A stretch of 64,000 bases of DNA from DATLCF01 sp035526505 (GTDB taxonomy: Bacteria > Patescibacteriota > Saccharimonadia > Saccharimonadales > UBA4665): positions 1 through 64,000 of the forward strand of contig DATLCF010000001.1 in the NCBI GenBank assembly GCA_035526505.1, given 5' to 3'. The position numbers were made by a program, and so were the translations under genes. Positions 25,183-32,828 of the stretch are shown piece after piece; position 1 is the stretch's first letter, and each line of letters opens with the position of its first letter. Under the pieces are notes generated by a model that saw only the letters and a list, made by a program, of their open reading frames with translations, was not told the DNA's origin and did not search any database.

Positions 25183-26787
25183 TTATTTCTTTTTATCGCC
25201 GCTAGCAACAACCGCTTTTTCGGTTACATCGAACTTGGATAGGTACCAGCCAAACATTAGGCGTGTCTGCGAGTTAAATGCCGCAAAAGAGTTGTAAATA
25301 ACAGTAGTTACGGGCAGATAGGCCCACTGGAGCACCATAAACAGGGTGCGGTGGCGCCGGTAGCGGGCAGGCTTGGGGGGCAATGTCTTGAGGCATATAA
25401 ATATGAGGGCAACACCGCCCACAAGCCCTACCGTTTGAATGCGGCTGACAATAATAGGCAGCTCATTGGCTGCAAAGCTCTGCGGGTGGAATAGGGCGGG
25501 GATAAACCCGCCGCCCAGCACCAAAAGCGGCCCGACCGCCCATGATACGTGCCCTTCCACGCTGCGCAGAAACTTAGGGATAAGATCGTGCTTGGGCACC
25601 TTGTTTTTAGTAAGAAAACCCTTACTGGCAATATAGGCGATATCGGAAGCACCGTATGTCCAGCGCCGCAATTGGATAAATTGTGCTTTGAGCGTCTTGC
25701 GGTACGATTCGGTCAGCACCGCGTCCTGATAAATAGGTACGTACAGGGGGTATACCCGGTACTTTCCATCGAAACGGAAATAGGCGCGCCAAAACTGATG
25801 TCCGTCCTCCACAATAGTGCGCACGCTCCAAAAATTAGTTTCGATAAGTGAGGCCATACCTTGGGCATGTGATGAAAAATTACGCAGCGTGTGCGGCCGA
25901 AGCGACTGCACAATATGGTAAAAGGAGTTACCCGTAGCCAGTACACGCATAGGCGCAGGTGCATCCCAAATATTATTAGTGTACATAGATATGGGCTGGA
26001 ACGAAGAGCGCACCGGATCCGGGCAGGCTACATATACATACGTAAGAGCTGCCAGGTATTTTTTATCCGGACGGTTGTCTGCGTCCAAGGTCGTAACCAC
26101 TACGCGTAGCGGATCTATATTGTTTTTCTGTAGGTATTTTTGCAGTTCACGGCCGGCATACGTTACATTGCCACCCTTGCCCACGACTTCGTCGGGTAAT
26201 CGGGGGTGTTTAACAGCCATTGCATGGCGGAATTTGTGTTGGTACTTCTTAATCAAGGCCTCTGACTGCTCCTGTATCTGTTCACCAGCCCGGCCCTCGT
26301 ACGCCAATATAAAAATGACATTCTGCATGTCATACTCGGAATCTATAACAGATTGGATTGTGGGCTCTACCACTTCCCGGCTCTCGTTATAGGTGGCCAC
26401 GATGATTGCATGGATAACTTCACTGGATTGGATAGCCAAGGGCTGTGCGTTCTGGCGCAACAACTGATTGTAGTGCCACTTTGGGCGGTGTACGCCGGGA
26501 TCGGTTACTTCACCGGCCTCAAGTTCTTTTAAGAACTGCGACCAATCCAATTTTTGATGCTCACGCAACATACGGTAACCATGCAGCGCTCTAATAGATG
26601 CGGCCACGCCACGGGTAAAGTTAATAAGCAGGTAGATCATAATAAAAAGCGCGGCAAAGGTAACACTAATAAGGCTTAGAATGAACGGCAACGCAAGCAT
26701 TGACCAGCTGAGTGCACCGGGCAATATTTCGAAAAAGCGGTACCAGCCGTGGCGGTCCTTTTCGTAGGGTATTTCGATGTCTGTCAT
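25183..26787 (-). CDS. Membrane family 2 glycosyltransferase (cellulose-synthase-like)
   Basis: A 534-aa processive-type glycosyltransferase. Two membrane helices lie near residues 22-60. The cytosolic GT-A domain shows IIVATYNESREVVEPTI, the metal-binding TTLDADNRPD, the acceptor motif VEDGHQFW and QLRRWTYG (QxxRW). Three to four C-terminal helices lie from about 410 to 510. The QxxRW and ED motifs suggest polymer synthesis and export, probably of a surface polysaccharide; the sugar is unknown. It starts 3 nt after the 117-aa membrane protein, forming an operon. Confidence 0.85.
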   Translation of the reverse strand: MTDIEIPYEKDRHGWYRFFEILPGALSWSMLALPFILSLISVTFAALFIMIYLLINFTRGVAASIRALHGYRMLREHQKLDWSQFLKELEAGEVTDPGVHRPKWHYNQLLRQNAQPLAIQSSEVIHAIIVATYNESREVVEPTIQSVIDSEYDMQNVIFILAYEGRAGEQIQEQSEALIKKYQHKFRHAMAVKHPRLPDEVVGKGGNVTYAGRELQKYLQKNNIDPLRVVVTTLDADNRPDKKYLAALTYVYVACPDPVRSSFQPISMYTNNIWDAPAPMRVLATGNSFYHIVQSLRPHTLRNFSSHAQGMASLIETNFWSVRTIVEDGHQFWRAYFRFDGKYRVYPLYVPIYQDAVLTESYRKTLKAQFIQLRRWTYGASDIAYIASKGFLTKNKVPKHDLIPKFLRSVEGHVSWAVGPLLVLGGGFIPALFHPQSFAANELPIIVSRIQTVGLVGGVALIFICLKTLPPKPARYRRHRTLFMVLQWAYLPVTTVIYNSFAAFNSQTRLMFGWYLSKFDVTEKAVVASGDKKK

Positions 26788-26790
26788 AGC

Positions 26791-27144
26791 TTAGCGTAGT
26801 ACCAGTAGCGCGTTACTTACAATGACCGTCAGGACCAACAGCACAATGCCCAGGCCCAATATTGTAATCGACAGTTCGCGCCGCAAGTGATACACCCGAA
26901 CACTGAGGGTTACATTAGCAATGGCCACCATGATGGCAAAGAGCATAAAACTTACAATTCCACCCACACTACCTGTTTTGAACGCGCTGATACCTAATGA
27001 AGGGCGGTACTGCACAAAATAACCGTCATTCCCCTGCCCGGCCCCTAAGCGCAGCAATACAAGGGCAACACATAGGAATGCTAAAAATACATTAACACTG
27101 GCGAGTAACAGGATAAGCTTATCGTGGAAATATTTTTTGGGCAT
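26791..27144 (-). CDS. Small membrane protein upstream of the glycosyltransferase
   Basis: 117 aa with three membrane segments (about 11-31, 54-76, 92-115) and a short extracytoplasmic loop GQGNDGYFVQYRPSLG. TACAAT lies 11 nt before the ATG. It is co-transcribed with the glycosyltransferase and could assist it. No family recognised. Confidence 0.65.
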   Translation of the reverse strand: MPKKYFHDKLILLLASVNVFLAFLCVALVLLRLGAGQGNDGYFVQYRPSLGISAFKTGSVGGIVSFMLFAIMVAIANVTLSVRVYHLRRELSITILGLGIVLLVLTVIVSNALLVLR

Positions 27145-27191
27145 AGGTTACCTGTATTGTAAGTCGTGACGCGGATTTCGTCGAGCCTGTG

Positions 27192-27266
27192 TGGTGCGGG
27201 TAGAGAGAATCGAACTCTCCTCTCAGCCTTGGGAAGGCTGCATATTAACCACTATACGATACCCGC
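27192..27266 (-). tRNA. tRNA-Gly (CCC)
   Basis: Reverse-strand cloverleaf with acceptor GCGGGTA/TACCCGC, anticodon loop TTCCCAA (anticodon CCC), T-arm GTTCGATTC, discriminator A and encoded CCA. Confidence 0.95.
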
Positions 27267-27300
27267 ATATCTTTATTGCCCGAAGGGCATTCACCTGGCT

Positions 27301-27430
27301 GAAAAATTTCAAACCAAGCAGCTTGCTGCTGTTTGTAATTTTTTAAGGAGCGGTGGCGCGAGACCCACGGCCTACATTTTTGAAAACAAGTTTCAAAAAT
27401 GTAGGCCGTGGGTTGAAGCCAAGCGTGACG
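27301..27430 (-). repeat. tRNA-trailing structured element, copy 1 (after tRNA-Thr)
   Basis: This begins directly after the CCA of tRNA-Thr on the minus strand: CGTCACGCTTGGCTTCA, then a perfect 23-bp hairpin (27363-27385 with 27391-27413, ACAAG loop on the plus strand), then CTCGCGCCACCGCTCC. A second hairpin (about 27307-27344) has a conserved two-base bulge (CAAAC-CA-AGCAG/CTGCT-GTTTG) and flanking A/T tracts. Copy 2 follows tRNA-Arg with the same layout and flanks but a different hairpin sequence. No coding frame. Confidence 0.75.
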
Positions 27431-27506
27431 TGGAGCCGATGGGCGGATTCGAACCGCCGACCTTCACTTTACGAAAGTGCTGCTCTACCAACTGAGCTAC
27501 ACCGGC
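27431..27506 (-). tRNA. tRNA-Thr (CGT)
   Basis: Reverse-strand cloverleaf with acceptor GCCGGTG/CATCGGC, anticodon loop TTCGTAA (anticodon CGT), T-arm GGTTCGAATCC and encoded CCA. The discriminator is U, so the 3' end is UCCA, complementary to TGGA in the thrS T-box. The structured element begins at the base after CCA. Confidence 0.95.
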
Positions 27507-27618
27507 ATGTTACTTCACATAAGAATGACTGCATTATAGCAAATCGACTTGCCTTTTGTACCTAGCAGCTACGCTGTAATGGATGTTGTATAACAATTGT
27601 ATTCAGTAAAAACACTTT

Positions 27619-28020
27619 TCAATGCCTATCTTTTAGCCTGAATACAAATTTTAATCCTGACCAAGTATCGTCTATCGCGGCCACCTTAACATCAACCATC
27701 CCCGCCTGTAAGCCAATCTGCATAACTTTATTTTCGTCCAATGTTGTTTGTACTTTTGATGCTTTTTTGGGCCACGAAACCCATAGCTGCCCATCCTTTT
27801 GCAGGTGCCGACGTAATGTCGCAAAATCATGGGCCAGTTTGGCCTCGTCAACATAGAATGCTTGTATCCAGTCGAACTGCCCTGCAAGGCTGGGTGCCAA
27901 TTCATTATAATTTTCTTCTAATAAATCTGTGTAGCCTGTCGGGCCACTAAGAACGCATATACGATACTTGGTTTTAAGCCCCAGCTTTTTTGGTAATGAT
28001 GTTTGGGAATAACCGGCCAT
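27619..28020 (-). CDS. DUF3052-family protein
   Basis: A 133-aa protein starting MAGYSQTSLPKKLGLKTKYRI, the characteristic start of DUF3052 proteins. A later segment, FATLRRHLQKDGQLWVSWPKKAS, and a DTWSGLKFVFRL end also fit. Cytosolic, function unknown. It is divergent from the 28041 gene with only 20 bp between starts. Confidence 0.8.
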   Translation of the reverse strand: MAGYSQTSLPKKLGLKTKYRICVLSGPTGYTDLLEENYNELAPSLAGQFDWIQAFYVDEAKLAHDFATLRRHLQKDGQLWVSWPKKASKVQTTLDENKVMQIGLQAGMVDVKVAAIDDTWSGLKFVFRLKDRH

Positions 28021-28028
28021 GTATGCCT

Positions 28029-28034
28029 TATTAT
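28029..28034 (+). promoter_or_regulatory. -10 box 6 nt before an ATG (leaderless start)
   Basis: TATTAT at 28029-28034, six bases, then ATG at 28041. No Shine-Dalgarno is present. The same geometry is seen before at least five other genes in the window. Confidence 0.55.
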
Positions 28035-28040
28035 ATAAGT

Positions 28041-28610
28041 ATGCCCACGTATGAAAAAATCAAACAACAGTACCGCCCCAACCATATTAAGGTGCTGTTA
28101 ATTGCCGAGTCGCCTCCCCCGGCGGCGGCCATACAAAGCAGTCGGCATTTTTACCGTACTGACAAAATTCGGGCCGACGACCGACTATTTGTAAATACTA
28201 TAAAAGCCTTGTACCCGGACGCAGCGGATCTGCCCGAGACAGAATTGGAGCAAGAAAAAGCCAAGTGGCTTAAAAAATTTCAAGCAGATGGACGGTATAT
28301 GACCGAGGCGCTGCAGGAATCGCTTGCGCACGAAGTTACCAAGCATGAACGCCAGGCATTAATTAGGGATAACCTGCCAAAACTTATAGGGCACATAAAA
28401 ACACTGGTGGGGCCGGCCACAAAGATAATCCTAATTAAATCCAATGTTTTTGATGTAGCCGCCCAACCGTTGCGCCAAGCCGGCTTTACCGTGTTAAATG
28501 AAAAGCTATTGGATTACCCTGGCCACTTCAATCAAAAAGCGTATAGGGAAAAACTAGCCAACCTGGTAGCCAAAATAAAGTCCCATAACAAAAACAAGTC
28601 TCAATTATGA
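28041..28610 (+). CDS. Conserved cytosolic protein, possibly uracil-DNA-glycosylase-like
   Basis: 189 aa starting MPTYEKIKQQYRPNHIKVLLIAESPPP; the earlier ATG at 27990 lies within the divergent gene and is unlikely. The segment VLLIAESPP followed by FYRTDKIR resembles the opening of uracil-DNA glycosylase-fold proteins (VLLVGE.P), but later motifs are not clear. The fold assignment is only a guess. No membrane segment. The stop codon sits inside the terminator at 28591-28618. Confidence 0.65.
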   Translation: MPTYEKIKQQYRPNHIKVLLIAESPPPAAAIQSSRHFYRTDKIRADDRLFVNTIKALYPDAADLPETELEQEKAKWLKKFQADGRYMTEALQESLAHEVTKHERQALIRDNLPKLIGHIKTLVGPATKIILIKSNVFDVAAQPLRQAGFTVLNEKLLDYPGHFNQKAYREKLANLVAKIKSHNKNKSQL

Positions 28611-28618
28611 CTTGTTTT
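28591..28618. terminator. Terminator at the end of the 28041 gene
   Basis: AAAACAAGTC, 8-base loop, GACTTGTTTT; the stop codon lies within the second half of the hairpin. Confidence 0.65.
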
Positions 28619-28647
28619 AAACTTCTATTTTGGAAGTTATTTAGAGA

Positions 28648-29208
28648 TTAACCGCGCAACGAAAGACGGCCGAGTAAACGAAGAACCGCCCTCTTGGCTA
28701 CACCTGGCTTTTCGACTGTAGCGTTCTCGAGGTTCTCTCGCCACATTTGTGCCGTACTATATTCAGCACTATGCCTACTCGTATCAAGTACTACTTTACC
28801 ATCCTGACGCTTTGTTCGTTGGATGCGAGCTTGGCCATCTACTACCACTACTCTGGCACTGCTATCCCAGGCGTGTCGCGCTGAAAAATTTAAATCGGTC
28901 ATACTGCTACCATGGTCGTCGATCTTTCGCGATAACCTGACCGTAGCAAGCTCTTTACCTCGTATACCCCCACCCGACCAGGGCATATACATAGTTAAAT
29001 GCCGAGTACCATCGGGGTCGGCCACAACATGCTCACTATACTCTTTGAACCGTGCATCAAGTAATTCGGCAATAGCCGCCCTGTCTTGTTCCAGCTGGGC
29101 CGCATGAGTCTCCGCTGCTTCAGGGATCATGCCAGCAAACCCTGATTCTGGAGTCAAGGGTTCATAAAGAGGAGGTTGCACATTTGAGCCTGACGATTGT
29201 TCGGACAT
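28648..29208 (-). CDS. Hypothetical protein of 186 aa
   Basis: A soluble protein with an acidic, Pro/Gln-rich first 45 residues and a central region with strand-like motifs (LTMYMPWSGGGIRGKELATVRL, SARVVVVDGQARIQRTKRQDG). The tail is basic and hydrophobic (AKRAVLRLLGRLSLRG) and could bind a membrane surface. No Shine-Dalgarno was noted. It sits next to tRNA-Asp. No family recognised. Confidence 0.6.
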   Translation of the reverse strand: MSEQSSGSNVQPPLYEPLTPESGFAGMIPEAAETHAAQLEQDRAAIAELLDARFKEYSEHVVADPDGTRHLTMYMPWSGGGIRGKELATVRLSRKIDDHGSSMTDLNFSARHAWDSSARVVVVDGQARIQRTKRQDGKVVLDTSRHSAEYSTAQMWRENLENATVEKPGVAKRAVLRLLGRLSLRG

Positions 29209-29243
29209 AAAAATATCTTACCATAAAATAGGATATTTACATT

Positions 29244-29320
29244 TGGCGGGCCCGACCGGATTTGAACCGGCGATCTCCTCCGTGACAGGGAGGCGTGTTA
29301 GGCCTCTACACCACGAGCCC
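29244..29320 (-). tRNA. tRNA-Asp (GTC)
   Basis: Reverse-strand cloverleaf with acceptor GGGCTCG/CGGGCCC (one G-U pair), anticodon loop CTGTCAC (anticodon GTC), T-arm GGTTCAAATCC, discriminator G as usual for tRNA-Asp, and encoded CCA. Confidence 0.95.
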
Positions 29321-29396
29321 GTGCTTTTGTAAGAGGCTGCCACATATAGCAACAGGGGTAATCATAGCAAGGTTTTACCAGAAAAGCAATTGTCAC

Positions 29397-30485
29397 CTAG
29401 GTGCTTATATACTGTTTGGGTTTTTGTTTGGCTTTGATGGGGTCGATATAGGTATTACTATCTTTGAATAGGAACAGAATGTGCGAGGCATGGACTTTGT
29501 CGCCTTCTGTGGAGGTTACCTTTACAATTTCCAGACCCACACTGGTTGTGATAATATCGGAAATTTGGCCGGGTTTCATTTTGAATATGGCATCGATAAC
29601 TTGCGGCTGGATGTTGCGGTTTGTGCGGTCAATCAAAAAACCGTACTCACCGCCAGCATCACGTGTACTCGGATCGTCAGAGGTTTGTTTAGCGATAGTA
29701 GCGAAATCGCCCCCTTGTTGAAGTTGTGTGAGCACATTTTTAGCACGCTCTTGTGTCGCCGTGTCCAGGGTAGCAGTCACTTTTTGTGCAAGCATTTGCT
29801 GTTTAAGTTCGCGCTTGAAATCGTCGACCGACCAGCCCCAAAATTCTTTAAGCACATCGGCAAATACTTGGTCGCTGCTACCTAGGCGGTTTTGGCTGCG
29901 TACTAAGGCTATTTGGTTGTTGAGTTCCTGTGTGGTTACCGTAATATGGTTTTGCTTGGCAAGCTGCTTTACGTACGCGTCGTTGATGGCGCTTTGCATG
30001 GAGCGTTTGCGGAATTCGGCAAGTTGTTGTTTGCCGGAATCGCTATTGAAATCGATTTTTTGCTGGGTTTGGTAATAGTGAATGTAATGTCGTAGCTCGA
30101 ACAAATAGCTTTCGTATGACACAAAGTGCGACCCTGCCCTGGCTGCGGGAAATGGAATAACCTGTGTTACGCCGTACATAAAGGTTGAACTGGAATGGAA
30201 CCTATATAGCGCTAGTAAGGAATAAGAGAAAAATGCGATAACTACGGCCGCGAACAAACCGCCGGAAATAATAACCACCTTATGGGCAGAATGCTGCAAG
30301 GGGTAAATGTATTTACGCGCGCTGGATAACACTTCTTCGCGGTGTTCGGCTACAGTTTCGTTGGTAATTCGCGGGATACCCTGAATTGCTTGCTCTAGCG
30401 ACTGCTCCGGCTTGGCCTTACGGCGATAAGGGCGCTTTTGCAGCACCTTTTTTACACGTGGATGAATGTGGGGTTTACGCTTCAT
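29397..30485 (-). CDS. Membrane-anchored parvulin-type peptidyl-prolyl isomerase (PrsA/SurA-like)
   Basis: A 362-aa foldase. It has a basic cytosolic start (about 1-70, rich in Lys/Arg), one membrane helix at about 77-98 (VVIISGGLFAAVVIAFFSYSLLAL), a SurA_N-like helical chaperone domain (about 130-250) and a parvulin domain (about 255-355). The parvulin part shows DDPSTRDAGGEYGFLIDR, MKPGQISDIITTSVGLEIVKV and VHASHILFLF. It acts outside the membrane on exported proteins such as the many secreted proteins in this window. It overlaps the PH-domain gene by 11 nt, so the two are co-expressed. Confidence 0.88.
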   Translation of the reverse strand: MKRKPHIHPRVKKVLQKRPYRRKAKPEQSLEQAIQGIPRITNETVAEHREEVLSSARKYIYPLQHSAHKVVIISGGLFAAVVIAFFSYSLLALYRFHSSSTFMYGVTQVIPFPAARAGSHFVSYESYLFELRHYIHYYQTQQKIDFNSDSGKQQLAEFRKRSMQSAINDAYVKQLAKQNHITVTTQELNNQIALVRSQNRLGSSDQVFADVLKEFWGWSVDDFKRELKQQMLAQKVTATLDTATQERAKNVLTQLQQGGDFATIAKQTSDDPSTRDAGGEYGFLIDRTNRNIQPQVIDAIFKMKPGQISDIITTSVGLEIVKVTSTEGDKVHASHILFLFKDSNTYIDPIKAKQKPKQYIST

Positions 30486-31011
30486 TTTCGGCTGTTGCTT
30501 CTTCCTGTACGTTGGGCGGTGTGGCTACCACACCACGCTCGCGTAATACCTCGAGTAATTTTTTCTGAATATTGGCAGGATGGTGAATTTCGTGGATAAC
30601 CAGGTCGCCCACGAATGTCTGCATCATAATTGTACCAAACCCTAGCAGCGTTGCCTGTAAGCCGGCTACTTCGTAGTTGACCATTTGGATTTGGTTAAGG
30701 CCCATATCGACCACGCTACGGTGGAATAGACCGCGCTGAGTTATTTGGATAAGCCGCTTGTCGGTAACGATAAACACACTAAAGTACCAGCTGATCCACG
30801 AGGGCAAAAAGACTAACAGCCCCACCCCTATGCCGCACAACAGACCAATAAAGTACACCGAATATTCCGGTTTGAAAAGCGAGGGGACAGTACCCAGCAA
30901 AATTGCCAACATGCCAAGCACCAGGCCGCGGCGCATAACAATGGGGTGTTTGCGAAAGACAAACAGTACTTCTTCGTCGTCGAACTGATCTGCAAAATAC
31001 TTTTCCGACAT
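30475..31011 (-). CDS. Membrane protein with bacterial PH domain (YdbS-like)
   Basis: 178 aa from MSEKYFADQFDDEEVLFVFRKH. Two membrane helices at about 27-65 form a hairpin. A bPH2-type domain follows (VFIVTDKRLIQITQRGLFHRSVVDMGLNQIQMVNYEVAGLQATLLGFGTI). I chose this start because TACAAT is exactly 6 nt upstream (31018-31023) and homologues start here; 35 extra upstream residues are possible but unlikely. Role unknown; it is coupled to the foldase gene. Confidence 0.82.
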   Translation of the reverse strand: MSEKYFADQFDDEEVLFVFRKHPIVMRRGLVLGMLAILLGTVPSLFKPEYSVYFIGLLCGIGVGLLVFLPSWISWYFSVFIVTDKRLIQITQRGLFHRSVVDMGLNQIQMVNYEVAGLQATLLGFGTIMMQTFVGDLVIHEIHHPANIQKKLLEVLRERGVVATPPNVQEEATAENEA

Positions 31012-31017
31012 GTGTAT

Positions 31018-31023
31018 ATTGTA
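31018..31023 (-). promoter_or_regulatory. -10 box 6 nt before the PH-domain gene start
   Basis: Minus strand TACAAT, six bases, ATG. No ribosome-binding site, so a leaderless mRNA is likely. Confidence 0.55.
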
Positions 31024-31070
31024 CCAATAAAATCTGCAAAAAATTGCATCGCAAGATGCTTCCGCTCTCC

Positions 31071-31199
31071 ACAAAAAAATCCAAACCAAGGCGCAAGCCT
31101 GTTTGGATTTTTTCAACGAGGGGCGGCGGAGACCCTACTACACCAATTCTGAAACTTGTTTTAAGAATTGGTGTAGTAGGGTTGGAGCCTGGCGCAACG
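31071..31199 (-). repeat. tRNA-trailing structured element, copy 2 (after tRNA-Arg)
   Basis: This follows directly the CCA of tRNA-Arg on the minus strand: CGTTGCGCCAGGCTCCA, then a 19-bp perfect hairpin (31132-31150 with 31164-31182), then CTCCGCCGCCCCTCG. A terminator hairpin (31073-31113) with the same bulge pattern follows (CCAAAC-CA-AGGC/GCCT-GTTTGG), with T tracts on both sides. Flanks match copy 1 while the main hairpin differs but keeps ACCC/GGGT at its base. This suggests conserved structure rather than simple duplication. Confidence 0.75.
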
Positions 31200-31274
31200 T
31201 GGTGCCCCCACCACGATTCGAACGTAGAGCTTCTCCTTAGGACGGAGTTGTTTTATCCATTGAACTATGGGGGC
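31200..31274 (-). tRNA. tRNA-Arg (CCT)
   Basis: Reverse-strand cloverleaf with acceptor GCCCCCA/TGGGGGC, anticodon loop GTCCTAA (anticodon CCT), T-arm CGTTCGAATCG, discriminator A and encoded CCA. The anticodon stem has four pairs plus one A-A mismatch. Confidence 0.93.
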
Positions 31275-31303
31275 GTGTGGCGGGCGTAGGCCCGCCCTGA
31301 TTG

Positions 31304-31810
31304 TTAACGTTTCCGGGGCTGTGTGAACTTGTCGTGCACACTTTCGTAATCGTACATGTCGCTTTCGGAGAACCAGTGGCCAATTTCTTTTTCGGCCTCG
31401 GATTCATCCGCAGAAGCATGGATGATATTAGCCACTCCCTTGCCTGTGCCGTTGGCGTGGCCAAACGAGGCATGAGCGTAATCGCCACGGATAGTACCCG
31501 GTTGGGCACTTTTTGGCTCGGTGGGGCCTACCATTTTACGTACTTGCTCGACCGCATCAACGCCTTCGAGCACCATGGCAATAACTGGGCCTTCCTGCAT
31601 GGACGACAAGGTGCTTTCAAAGATTTCGTCGCCCTTGCGGGTTTTAAGTGTCCCGATACCTTCATAATGCTGGAAGTAATGCTCGTAATCGGGCTGGAGC
31701 ATCTTGGTGCCGACAATTTTGAGCCCAACGCGTTCAAAACGAGTTAGCACTTCGCCCACAATGCCGCGCATAACTGCGTCTGGCTTAAAAATAATCAATG
31801 TTCGTTGCAT
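31304..31810 (-). CDS. ndk: Nucleoside diphosphate kinase
   Basis: Balances NTP/dNTP pools by a phospho-histidine relay. I start it at MQRTLIIFKPDAV (168 aa), with AGAGGA upstream; the longer frame is spurious. Active His is in NIIHASADESEAEKEIGHWF. Between TIRGDYAHASF and the His motif there is an extra stretch (GHANGTGKGVA) of about 10 residues compared with typical 140-aa NDKs, and the C-terminus is longer. Both occur in some lineages. A GC-rich hairpin follows (31278-31295), then tRNA-Arg. Confidence 0.93.
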   Translation of the reverse strand: MQRTLIIFKPDAVMRGIVGEVLTRFERVGLKIVGTKMLQPDYEHYFQHYEGIGTLKTRKGDEIFESTLSSMQEGPVIAMVLEGVDAVEQVRKMVGPTEPKSAQPGTIRGDYAHASFGHANGTGKGVANIIHASADESEAEKEIGHWFSESDMYDYESVHDKFTQPRKR

Positions 31811-31885
31811 GCATTTCCTCTTGCTTAGGGTTGACCTTAGGCACATTGTAACAGATAGAGCCTGGCTTCTCCAGGCTGATACGCA

Positions 31886-31891
31886 TACAAT
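31886..31891 (+). promoter_or_regulatory. -10 box 6 nt before the Xer recombinase start
   Basis: TACAAT, six bases, ATG at 31898, with no ribosome-binding site: leaderless start expected. Confidence 0.55.
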
Positions 31892-31897
31892 AAACAT

Positions 31898-32821
31898 ATG
31901 CTATTTACGAAGGCCAAGACAGATTTTTTGGAGCACCTAGAAGTGGAACAAAACCGCTCGCAAAAAACCATTGCCAATTATGACCATTATCTGACGCGCC
32001 TGAGCGACTTTGCCGGCAATGAGCTGACCGTCAAGAACATAGATACTGAGCTGATCCGCAAATGGCGATTGTGGCTAAACCGCTTGGGCACTAACGTATC
32101 TGATGAATTGCAAAAAAGCACCCAAAACTACCACCTGATTGCCCTGCGCAGCTTTTTGAAATACTGCGCCAAGCGAGACATTGGCGCCCTGCCCCCTGAA
32201 AAGATAGAGCTGGCCCGAACCAAACGTAAACAGGTAACGTTTTTGAACGAGGAAGAATTGAAGCGTTTGTTTGACCAGCCCGATACCGACAAACTCGCAG
32301 GCTTGCGCGACCGGGCCATTTTGGAGTTGCTATTTAGCAGCGGCCTGCGTGTGTCAGAGCTAGTAGGGTTGGACCGCGACCATATTAACCTAAAACGACG
32401 TGAGTTTATGGTACGTGGTAAGGGCCAAAAAGACCGCCCAATATTTATTAGCCCCGAAGCGGCCAAATGGTTAACGGCATACTTAGACCAGCGCGAGGAC
32501 AATACCCGGCCATTATTTGTCCGCTATAGCGGACGCAAGCAAGTGGACCTGAGCGGCAACTTCCATCGCCTGACAGCCCGCAGTGTACAGCGCATAGTTA
32601 GCGGCTATGCGCTGCTGGCAGGCATTACCAAACAGGTTAGCCCGCACACCTTGCGTCATTCCTTTGCCACAGATCTGCTGATGAATGGCGGGGACCTGCG
32701 CAGTGTGCAGGCCATGCTAGGGCATAGCAATATCGCCACCACCCAAATTTACACCCACGTTACCGACCCGCATTTGCGGAGCATCCATGAACGATTCCAT
32801 GGGCACAAGCCTAAGGAATAG
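31898..32821 (+). CDS. xerD: XerC/XerD-type tyrosine recombinase
   Basis: 307 aa. The SAM-like N-terminal DNA-binding domain occupies about 1-95 and the catalytic domain about 110-300. Catalytic set: Arg in SSGLRVSEL, Lys in RGKGQKDR, HTLRHSFA (His, Arg), GHSN (His) and Tyr in IYTHV. The length and the absence of neighbouring phage genes fit a housekeeping Xer that resolves chromosome dimers, rather than an integrase. No dif site was recognised. Symbol is a family assignment; xerC is equally possible. Confidence 0.85.
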   Translation: MLFTKAKTDFLEHLEVEQNRSQKTIANYDHYLTRLSDFAGNELTVKNIDTELIRKWRLWLNRLGTNVSDELQKSTQNYHLIALRSFLKYCAKRDIGALPPEKIELARTKRKQVTFLNEEELKRLFDQPDTDKLAGLRDRAILELLFSSGLRVSELVGLDRDHINLKRREFMVRGKGQKDRPIFISPEAAKWLTAYLDQREDNTRPLFVRYSGRKQVDLSGNFHRLTARSVQRIVSGYALLAGITKQVSPHTLRHSFATDLLMNGGDLRSVQAMLGHSNIATTQIYTHVTDPHLRSIHERFHGHKPKE

Positions 32822-32828
32822 TATTGCC

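Noticed and set aside
31811..31897. dif site near the Xer gene
   Set aside because: No 28-bp sequence with two Xer arms around a 6-bp centre could be recognised.
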